Assembly (NCBI GenBank): GCA_964407425.1
Contig: CAYOVN010000092.1
Location: 1-13,492, forward strand
DNA from: JABDNZ01 sp964407425
GTDB taxonomy: Bacteria; Gemmatimonadota; Gemmatimonadetes; Longimicrobiales; Gaopeijiaceae
Direction of reading: 5' to 3'
DNA length: 13,492 bases
In this document: piece after piece, positions 8,112 through 13,492 of the stretch
Layout of the letters: each line of letters opens with the position of its first letter
How positions within the stretch are numbered: position 1 is the stretch's first letter
The notes under the pieces: model-generated
Seen by the model: only the letters and a program-made list of their open reading frames with translations
The model's database searches: none
Told to the model about the DNA's origin: nothing
Position numbers and translations under genes: made by a program

Positions 8112-8141
8112 TGAGAATCTCTCAGACACCAAACCGTTGCA
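8112..8141 (-). promoter_or_regulatory. ECF-type promoter, copy C
   Basis: On the minus strand TGCAACGGTT (8141 to 8132), 13 bases, ATTCTCA (8118 to 8112). The -10-like part ends 45 bases before the start codon at 8066. It is identical in both conserved blocks and in spacing to the copies at 11544 to 11573 and 13376 to 13405, while the 13-base spacers differ. Read as -35 TGCAAC and -10 ATTCTC, the spacing is 17 bases, normal for an ECF promoter. Confidence 0.82.
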
Positions 8142-8242
8142 AGAGTCAGAGGATCAGGGGGCCGGTCCTCTACGGCTCCAGATCACGATGACCCCGCACA
8201 TGGCACTAACCGTTCGAGTTCAAATGAGGCCTGAGGCGTGGA

Positions 8243-9418
8243 TCATGTTCCTGAGCCCATACTCACCTCATACCTGGTGAGATAAGGCACGTCGAACTCA
8301 TCGGTGGTCAGGAGCCATACCGAATGTCCATCGGCGATTTGGAGTTCTCCCCATTCGCCAATCTCCATCTCCGCAACCGGTTCGCAATTCTGACTGAGGA
8401 CCATCCATGGCATCGGGCCATCCTGGGCTGGTTGAGTGGCCACCCAAATGGTTCCATCCTGCCCCGCTACAACACGATCTACCGGGGGGAAGTGGGGGGG
8501 AATGAAGAGAGCGTCCTCCACATCATCTTCGCTGAAGGAGCTTCCTGCCATTCTGTCCAGGATGGAGTCCAGGTGGGCCGGGGGGATGGCTTTTGGCTCG
8601 TATGGAAAGGTTGCTGAACACACGGTGTCCCCCGACATACCCACACGGTGGACCCGATAAGTCGGATCCGCTCCCTGCGGCCCGATTCTTCGATTCACCA
8701 CGAGAACGAACGATCCATCGGCTGCCACCGTCCACAGGTCCTGGTCCTGAAAAGGCTGGACGAAGGGCCTGACCATTCTTAATGCGCCTCCGGTGGTTTG
8801 GGTCAGGAACCCACCGATGTGATCGGCGTTCAGGAACGCAAGCGTATCGAAGAGGCCGTTGGCCTCCAGGATCATGGGAACGGGGGTGGTGGTGGTCGAG
8901 GGTTGGTCCAGGCGCCGAACGTCGGAAACGTAAATCGACGAATTGCCCGCTGCGACCGCGCCGATTCGTGGGTGTCGATCCGGGTGAAACTGAGGGATTT
9001 CGGGGTAAGGCTCACTTCTGAGGAATTCACCGTTAGTAAACAGGCTCACGCGGTCGGCCCCGCCGTCCAGGACCCAGAGGGTATCGCCCACGAAACCGAG
9101 GCGATTCGGGAGGGTGAATTCCCCAGGGCCCTCGCCCTTCCTGCCGATCGTGGCGAGGAAATCTCCCGAGGGGCCGAAGACCTTGATGCTCTGCTCTTGA
9201 TGGAGGAGGATGTGGAGGGCCCCCTCCGGGCTCAGAGCGACGCTTCTGATGTCGGAGAATGAATCCGGCCCTCCCTCCAGGCTCCCCAATTCAAGGGTGG
9301 GGCTTCCCAGGGCCCACTTCTCAAGGGCAGGCATCTCCTCCGAGTCCACAGATTCTAATCCGCACCCCAGGAGCAGAAAGAGGCTCACTGCAGCCAGGAG
9401 AGGATGGCGGAGGTCCAT
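8243..9418 (-). CDS. 6-bladed beta-propeller lipoprotein
   Basis: A 391-residue lipoprotein whose signal peptide ends in FLLLGC (Cys19). The mature part has the propeller motif IGRKGEGPGEFTLP (about 91 to 104), an earlier related GGPDSFSDI (about 49 to 57), and a NHL-like run of short strands. It ends in DEFDVPYLTRYEV, the clearest form of the C-terminal motif shared with the other propellers in this window. I start it at ATG 9418, which overlaps the previous stop as TGATG and has GAGG five bases upstream; the GTG at 9421 just before it is less likely. It is the last gene of operon B and is translationally coupled to the propeller gene before it. The ligand or partner is unknown. Confidence 0.9.
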   Translation of the reverse strand: MDLRHPLLAAVSLFLLLGCGLESVDSEEMPALEKWALGSPTLELGSLEGGPDSFSDIRSVALSPEGALHILLHQEQSIKVFGPSGDFLATIGRKGEGPGEFTLPNRLGFVGDTLWVLDGGADRVSLFTNGEFLRSEPYPEIPQFHPDRHPRIGAVAAGNSSIYVSDVRRLDQPSTTTTPVPMILEANGLFDTLAFLNADHIGGFLTQTTGGALRMVRPFVQPFQDQDLWTVAADGSFVLVVNRRIGPQGADPTYRVHRVGMSGDTVCSATFPYEPKAIPPAHLDSILDRMAGSSFSEDDVEDALFIPPHFPPVDRVVAGQDGTIWVATQPAQDGPMPWMVLSQNCEPVAEMEIGEWGELQIADGHSVWLLTTDEFDVPYLTRYEVSMGSGT

Positions 9419-10605
9419 CACTTCCTCACAATCCGCTCACGAACCAGGTAGGAGATATCCAGCTCATCGGTCACGACACTGTAGGCGTATCCCCCCTTGA
9501 AGATCGGATGTGGGGCCTGGTAAACCCGGTTCTCCAACCTGCCCCGACCCAGAAAGACTCCCTCTTCATCAAACATGAGGAAGACCTTGTTTTGGTCCTC
9601 CCGAGATGCGATAGGGAAGATGACGATATTCCGCCGGTCGTCCATGAGGATTCTTCGGACGAGGGTCTTGGTCGGTGGGATGTCCTCCGCCTCCAGGCGA
9701 ACCGGTCGGCCTGGGCGGTTGTAGGCTGCCATGATGGAGTCAATCTCGGCGTCAGATACCGGGACTGGGCCGATGGGGATGGAGAACCCCCGGATGGTGT
9801 CGTAGTCGGCGGTGACCTGGTACACCCGGTTGTCACGGGTCCGGGCGAACCAGAAAAAGCCCTGAGGGTCGAGAAGCCGGGTAAGCCCATCGTAGTAGGG
9901 TGGGCTGGCCATGGACGGAAGGAGATCCCCGGTCCGGAAATCCAGAGACCTGAGGGTGTCAAAGCTGGAGAAGTCGTGGGAGGTCCGGCGGACGGAATAC
10001 CGGATCAGGGTCCCGGGACTATTCCCGGCGGCCTCTGGCCGGTCTACGCCGAAATCCCAAAGGCGTCCCTCCGAGTCGAATTTCCCTGGCCAGGGCGAGA
10101 GTCTTCCTCTCGGCACCCGAGGATAACTCGTCAGGAACTCACCCTCCGGGCTAAAGACCGAGAAGCGCCGGGACTCATAGACCCAGAGGTTTCCTTCAGG
10201 CCCCCAGGTCATTCCCGTGGCGTTGCTGAACTCTCCCGGCCCCTCCCCCTTCCCGCCGAAAGTCCGGATGTGGTTTCCGTCGGGATCGAACACCCGGATT
10301 TCTTCTGCCATGCCGTCCACGATGTACATGGTGCCCTGGTCGTCCACCGTGAAGGTTCCGATCCGGCTGAATTCGTCAGGGCCTCCACCCGCGACGGATC
10401 CGATTCGGAGGTCTTCCTGTCCCACGAAGGTGGGAAGCGTATCTCCCTCCTGGAGCGGGGGGTTCTCCACCCATACGACCCCGTTGGGCAGGACCTCGAT
10501 GACCGGGTTCTGTCCGTATTCCTGGTCCCCAGGCCCGCACCCCAGGAGCAGAAGGCACACGGTGGCAAGGATGATGGTCATTGGCCTTCGGAAACGAATG
10601 TTCAT
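9418..10605 (-). CDS. 6-bladed beta-propeller lipoprotein
   Basis: A 395-residue lipoprotein. The signal peptide MNIRFRRPMTIILATVCLLL runs into LGC (Cys23). The propeller part has two related glycine motifs, GGGPDEFSRIG (about 73 to 83) and GGKGEGPGEFSNA (about 117 to 129), each placed after a strand with acidic turn residues (DPDGNHIRTF). It ends DELDISYLVRERIV. It starts 22 bases after the stop of the plug-domain gene, with AAGGA eight bases before the ATG, and its stop overlaps the start of the next propeller gene. It lies centrally in operon B. Like its neighbours it should sit in the periplasm or on the outer membrane and offer a binding platform; no catalytic motif was seen. Confidence 0.9.
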   Translation of the reverse strand: MNIRFRRPMTIILATVCLLLLGCGPGDQEYGQNPVIEVLPNGVVWVENPPLQEGDTLPTFVGQEDLRIGSVAGGGPDEFSRIGTFTVDDQGTMYIVDGMAEEIRVFDPDGNHIRTFGGKGEGPGEFSNATGMTWGPEGNLWVYESRRFSVFSPEGEFLTSYPRVPRGRLSPWPGKFDSEGRLWDFGVDRPEAAGNSPGTLIRYSVRRTSHDFSSFDTLRSLDFRTGDLLPSMASPPYYDGLTRLLDPQGFFWFARTRDNRVYQVTADYDTIRGFSIPIGPVPVSDAEIDSIMAAYNRPGRPVRLEAEDIPPTKTLVRRILMDDRRNIVIFPIASREDQNKVFLMFDEEGVFLGRGRLENRVYQAPHPIFKGGYAYSVVTDELDISYLVRERIVRK

Positions 10606-10627
10606 TTACCGCGTCCTTCTCCAGGAT

Positions 10628-11500
10628 TCAAAAGAGAGTCGAAAGGGCCCACAACACCGCACCCAAGCCCAGGGCGAACAAGCCACGCTCCCAGGTGAAG
10701 GGATTTCCCCAATCCGACCGTCGCCAGATGAAGATCTGCCCGCATCGGTCGGGGAATTCGCCGTCCACTGATTCGGCGTATCCCCGGTAGACCTCGATCC
10801 CCTCCAGGTCCAGCGCTTCAAAATCCCGATAGCCATCCAACAAGGGCATTCCGTCCAGGAAGAACTCAGGCGAACAAAAGACGCCTCCTCGGGCGTTGGG
10901 ATTAACCAACACAGGGACGTGATTTCGCCCTTGAGTCCAGACGCCTGGAATGGTCTGAAGGATTAGACCCAGTCGGAGGCTTCTTCGAGTCTCGATCTCT
11001 TCCCGAGTAAGAAAATGGCCCTTGCCCCTTTGTTTGTTTCGGGCCATACGGTCATAGAACTGCTCCAGGCTTCCGTGCCTGATCTCCCTCCGTCCCACGA
11101 CAAGGATGGGGTCCAGGGGGATGGCTTCTTCCGCCATCCGGAGCTCTACCTCAACGGTTTCCTCATTCCTCAAGGTCGTTTCGACTTCGATGCCCGCGAA
11201 CCCGATGCGGGACACCTGAATGACGAACCGGCCGGCGCCTGGGGCAGGTAGGCGAAAGTGCCCGCTCTCGCTGCTCTGGACCCGTGCCAACGGAATTCCG
11301 ATGGAATCACTCAGGGTGAGTTCGGCTCCTGAAACGCCCGTGGTGTCCCCCTCCACGATCACCCTTCCGAAGACGGACTGGGCAAGGACAGGGGTGGGGA
11401 GGAATGCCGCGAGGAAAATGGGGAGGCAGACCCAGGCCCATCGGGTGAGGAGGCAATTTTGGGAGCAGGAAGATGGCGTGGATCCATCCTCTAAATGCAC
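10628..11500 (-). CDS. Carboxypeptidase-regulatory plus TonB-plug protein without barrel
   Basis: A 290-residue protein, first gene of operon B. The signal peptide core WAWVCLPIFLAAFLPTPVLA ends before Gln41. Residues about 43 to 125 form a carboxypeptidase-regulatory-like domain (VFGRVIVEGDTTGVSGAELT and IGFAGIEVE). Residues about 160 to 265 resemble the plug of TonB-dependent receptors: IPGVW, FLDGMPL, LEGIEVYRGYAES and CGQIFIWRR. A 22-stranded barrel should follow but is missing. Instead the protein ends in a hydrophobic stretch, ERGLFALGLGAVLWALSTLF. It may be a truncated receptor turned into an envelope partner. The start is GTG 11500, with GGAGG seven bases upstream and the promoter 43 bases away; the open frame continues to 11767 but would run into the previous gene and through the promoter. 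Confidence 0.85.
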   Translation of the reverse strand: MHLEDGSTPSSCSQNCLLTRWAWVCLPIFLAAFLPTPVLAQSVFGRVIVEGDTTGVSGAELTLSDSIGIPLARVQSSESGHFRLPAPGAGRFVIQVSRIGFAGIEVETTLRNEETVEVELRMAEEAIPLDPILVVGRREIRHGSLEQFYDRMARNKQRGKGHFLTREEIETRRSLRLGLILQTIPGVWTQGRNHVPVLVNPNARGGVFCSPEFFLDGMPLLDGYRDFEALDLEGIEVYRGYAESVDGEFPDRCGQIFIWRRSDWGNPFTWERGLFALGLGAVLWALSTLF

Positions 11501-11507
11501 GGCTGCG

Positions 11508-11512
11508 CCTCC
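11508..11512 (-). promoter_or_regulatory. Ribosome binding site deciding GTG start 11500
   Basis: A full GGAGG on the minus strand, seven bases before GTG 11500. It is the strongest Shine-Dalgarno sequence noticed in the window and fixes a start with no in-frame ATG between the promoter and the signal peptide. Confidence 0.75.
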
Positions 11513-11543
11513 GGTCACAGGGTCGCCCTCAAGGTCCTTTTGA

Positions 11544-11573
11544 TGAGAATACCTCAACCACGGAACCGTTGCA
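11544..11573 (-). promoter_or_regulatory. ECF-type promoter, copy B
   Basis: On the minus strand TGCAACGGTT (11573 to 11564), 13 bases, ATTCTCA (11550 to 11544). The -10-like part ends 43 bases before GTG 11500. It lies in the gap after the stop of the Tyr-X-Arg protein, so operon B can be transcribed separately from operon A. Confidence 0.82.
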
Positions 11574-11633
11574 CGAATTAGCTTGGGGAAGTGGGATCTC
11601 CTGGAATTCCGCCTTCGTGATATTCCTTCCCCC

Positions 11634-12167
11634 CTAGATGATCCCCATCCCCCTGAGCTTCTCGATGAAGGCCAGGATCTGCAGCTCCATGGCGGCTCCA
11701 TAGTTCGGTTCCCAGACGGCGGATTCCACGATTTCGATATAGGGGCCATCGTCTTCCTCGGCAGCATCGAGGGCTGTCCGGAACTCCTGGGAGAGGGACG
11801 GGCTCTCGCCGTCCGGGTTCACATATTCGAAGCCTACCCCTAGGGTTTCGTTGAATCCGTCAACGTCGAAGGCCAGTGAGCCCTGGGCCCATTTGAACAC
11901 CAGGGGGAAGTCTTGTTGGAGGGCCACGGCGTTCTCGAGGAAGACCTGGTTGATTACCTGCCGGGCTTCGTTTTCCGTGACCATTTCGGGAATCACCGGG
12001 GGTGGACCCGTCACCCCGACCCCGTCACAGGCTTCGGTCAGAGCCACTATCAATAGGGATATCAGTCCACCTTTTGCCGTCTGGCCGACCGGGCTCTTCC
12101 GTGATCGGCGGTAGGTTCCCCGGGGGTACTTCGCCCTGGTATATCGCCGCAATCTCTTGATCTTCAT
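11634..12167 (-). CDS. Tyr-X-Arg repeat protein, candidate substrate of the rSAM maturase
   Basis: A 177-residue protein I do not recognise. Its first 34 residues are very basic and hold Y9-T-R11, Y14-P-R16 and Y19-R-R21, three Tyr-X-Arg units at exact five-residue spacing. A hydrophobic segment follows (GGLISLLIVALTEAC, about 33 to 47); Cys47 could be lipidated, but TEAC is a poor lipobox. Then come a Pro-rich linker (GPPPVIPE) and a soluble acidic C-terminal domain of about 115 residues with DVDGFNETLGVGFEYVNPDG and VESAVWEPNYGAA, ending in a helix. The start overlaps the maturase stop as ATGA, so the two are translated together. Three-residue cyclophane RiPPs use aromatic-X-X motifs of this kind, which makes the N-terminus a candidate modified region. 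An ordinary lipoprotein with an unusually long n-region is the alternative. Confidence 0.8.
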   Translation of the reverse strand: MKIKRLRRYTRAKYPRGTYRRSRKSPVGQTAKGGLISLLIVALTEACDGVGVTGPPPVIPEMVTENEARQVINQVFLENAVALQQDFPLVFKWAQGSLAFDVDGFNETLGVGFEYVNPDGESPSLSQEFRTALDAAEEDDGPYIEIVESAVWEPNYGAAMELQILAFIEKLRGMGII

Positions 12168-13321
12168 CTTGCGTCGCTGTCGGGACTGAACAGGCAGTCC
12201 TCCATGTATGAGGAAACGGGGAATGACCTTTCGTAGAACTTTCGCCGAAATAACTCCACATTATCCTTCCACAGGCTACTGGCCAGCCCATCCACGATGG
12301 GCATCAGCATTCTTTCGTGCTCACAAATTATGGTGGGGACTGTCTTGAGATCCCCGGTGGCTCTCCAGTTCACACACCCGCAGAATGTGGCGCAGCGACC
12401 CTCCAGGGCGCATCCTTTACAGTTCTTCTTCTCTGCATAGTTCTGATCGATGAAGTATTGGCGGCGTTCGGCATGGAAACCGTCGAAGATGTCCCCGATA
12501 CAATTCGCCTGATCCCCGGCTTGGTCCTCCCCGATGAATTGAACGCAGGGATAGATCCTACCTGAAGGTGCGATGGCGATCTGAGAGTTGGCCAGGTCAC
12601 ACAGATCCCCATTCTGGTAGGGCTTCTGGGCCCATGTTTTGATGCGTTCATCGAAGGGGCTGTAGTAGATCTTTTTCCCCGCTCGAAGGGCGGTTTTGTA
12701 ATAGTCAGCCAGATCCAGGTATTGGGATCGCAGATCCCTGACCTGAGCGTCCTTCCAAAGGGCCCCGTAGTCGAGGGTCTGAAGGACATAGCGGAAGCCC
12801 TTGGAGAAAAGGGCTTTGACACCTGATGCGATCCGGCCGGCAGTTTCAGGAGTCACCACCGAGACTGCGATGGTGTAGGGGTTTGCTGCAAAAACCGCCG
12901 GAAGGTGTCGAACGATGGATTGGTAGGACCCACGTCCGCCGGAGAACTTTCTGTGGGTGTCGTGTTGTTCCTCGTCCCCATCGATGCTGAGGACAAAATG
13001 CACCCCATGATCCTTCAGGAAGGCCAGCTTTTCCTCATCCAGCAGGGTCCCATTGGTGCTCATCCGAAACTGCATCTTCTTGCCGTGGCGTGAGAGGGCG
13101 TGCTCCACGGTGGTCTTCATTAGACCAAACTCGATCAAAGGCTCCCCCCCGAAAAAGGTCACCGTGCAGTCCCCGTTGCTGGCCTCGGCCAGGAAGTCCA
13201 CGGCCTCCCGGGCCACACCAGGGCCCATGCTGAGGCCCCTCCCGGTCCCGGCGTAGCAGTAGTCGCACCCAAGGTTGCATCGATGGGTCAGGGAGAGGGC
13301 GCTGTACCGAACGGGGTTCAT
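12164..13321 (-). CDS. Radical SAM/SPASM peptide maturase
   Basis: A 385-residue radical SAM enzyme. The [4Fe-4S] cluster motif CX3CX2C is Cys15, Cys19 and Cys22 (CNLGCDYC), followed by FFGGEPL (56 to 62), which contacts S-adenosylmethionine. The C-terminal SPASM domain has Cys241, then GRIYPC259, Cys274, and CX2CX5CX3C at 301, 304, 310 and 314, plus Cys316 and Cys333, enough for two auxiliary clusters. The segments IAIAPSGRIYPCVQFIGED, FCGCVNWRATGD and ICEHERMLMPIVDGLASSL resemble, from memory, the maturases named for CXXX-repeat targets (TIGR04115-like). No CXXX-repeat peptide is present here. It is cytoplasmic and first in operon A, with promoter copy A 54 bases upstream and GGAGG 11 bases before the ATG. 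The overlapping downstream gene is the most likely substrate. The crosslink type is unknown. Confidence 0.92.
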   Translation of the reverse strand: MNPVRYSALSLTHRCNLGCDYCYAGTGRGLSMGPGVAREAVDFLAEASNGDCTVTFFGGEPLIEFGLMKTTVEHALSRHGKKMQFRMSTNGTLLDEEKLAFLKDHGVHFVLSIDGDEEQHDTHRKFSGGRGSYQSIVRHLPAVFAANPYTIAVSVVTPETAGRIASGVKALFSKGFRYVLQTLDYGALWKDAQVRDLRSQYLDLADYYKTALRAGKKIYYSPFDERIKTWAQKPYQNGDLCDLANSQIAIAPSGRIYPCVQFIGEDQAGDQANCIGDIFDGFHAERRQYFIDQNYAEKKNCKGCALEGRCATFCGCVNWRATGDLKTVPTIICEHERMLMPIVDGLASSLWKDNVELFRRKFYERSFPVSSYMEDCLFSPDSDAR

Positions 13322-13375
13322 TTGACTCGTGCCCTCCGTGGGCTTACAGCGGTCTCTGCGAGGGGCCTGTGCCTA

Positions 13376-13405
13376 TGAGAATGGTCCGGTAGGAAAACCG
13401 TTGCA
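13376..13405 (-). promoter_or_regulatory. ECF-type promoter, copy A
   Basis: On the minus strand TGCAACGGTT (13405 to 13396), 13 bases, ATTCTCA (13382 to 13376). The -10-like part ends 54 bases before ATG 13321 of the rSAM maturase. Bases 13406 to 13492 to its right hold no gene that I can support. Confidence 0.82.
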
Positions 13406-13492
13406 CGATCGTTAGGAGCCACTCCGGAGTCGACTGTTCAGGGGCCTGGCCGGTTCACGGAGGCCCCCCAAAGGCCATCTGTGTGGCGGGGT

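Noticed and set aside
8067..8132. Longer N-terminus for the operon C propeller from ATG 8132
   Set aside because: This start lies inside the promoter element. ATG 8066 has a good Shine-Dalgarno and gives a normal signal peptide.
8208..8214. AACCGTT resembling the -35 block, upstream of copy C
   Set aside because: It matches only 7 of 10 bases and has no ATTCTCA-like sequence at the right distance.
9259..10698. Long plus-strand open frame of 479 codons
   Set aside because: It lies antisense to two clear propeller genes, reads as low-complexity Pro/Gly/Arg-rich protein with no domain, and is the usual shadow frame in GC-rich DNA. The same applies to the other plus-strand frames.
11501..11767. 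Longer N-terminus for the plug protein from 11767
   Set aside because: It would overlap the preceding gene by 134 bases and cross the promoter, and the added sequence is low-complexity. GTG 11500 has GGAGG at seven bases.
13421..13430. Perfect 10-base palindrome ACTCCGGAGT upstream of promoter copy A
   Set aside because: It could be an operator, but nothing similar occurs before the other two copies and a short palindrome like this can arise by chance.
1..13492. tRNA, rRNA, CRISPR array, insertion sequence or attachment site
   Set aside because: I looked on both strands and saw no cloverleaf, repeat-spacer array, transposase or flanking direct repeats.

Overview
The window is GC-rich, and every gene I can support lies on the minus strand, so transcription runs from high to low coordinates. 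Several lipobox signal peptides, four 6-bladed beta-propeller proteins sharing a GxGPGEF motif, and plug-like proteins with carboxypeptidase-regulatory domains suggest a Gram-negative bacterium. Gemmatimonadota or a similar environmental phylum fits best. The assignment rests on gene content only.

Right to left there are three operons, then two single genes, then a regulated gene cut by the left edge. Operon A (13321 to 11634) encodes a radical SAM/SPASM peptide maturase. Its stop codon overlaps the start of a 177-residue membrane or lipoprotein-like protein whose N-terminus carries three Tyr-X-Arg units spaced exactly five residues apart; I read this as a candidate modified peptide or protein. 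Operon B (11500 to 8243) encodes a carboxypeptidase-regulatory/TonB-plug protein without a barrel, then two beta-propeller lipoproteins. Operon C (8066 to 2802) encodes a beta-propeller lipoprotein, a larger protein with several carboxypeptidase-regulatory domains and a plug-like C-terminal tail, and a double-length beta-propeller lipoprotein.

Each operon is preceded by the same bipartite element on the minus strand: TGCAACGGTT, exactly 13 bases, ATTCTCA. The -10 part lies 43 to 54 bases before the start codon. This looks like one alternative (ECF-type) sigma-factor promoter in three copies, so the maturase, its candidate substrate, the propellers and the plug proteins are probably one regulon. 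The element also corrects two start codons, 11500 (GTG) and 8066. An ECF sigma factor gene (2671 to 2063) with no visible anti-sigma partner follows operon C and is a candidate to read these promoters; a lipoprotein amidase (1955 to 357) comes next.

At the left end, after a hairpin downstream of the amidase, there is a sigma-70-like promoter, then a sequence matching the cyclic di-GMP-I (GEMM) riboswitch aptamer (about 250 to 170), a further hairpin, and the first codons of a signal-peptide-bearing gene cut by the window edge. That gene is probably under c-di-GMP control.

The working picture is an envelope system: a cytoplasmic rSAM enzyme may modify a membrane-anchored Tyr-rich substrate, and co-regulated lipoprotein propellers and plug-only proteins act in the periplasm or at the outer membrane. 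The co-regulation and reading-frame evidence is direct. The function is inference.
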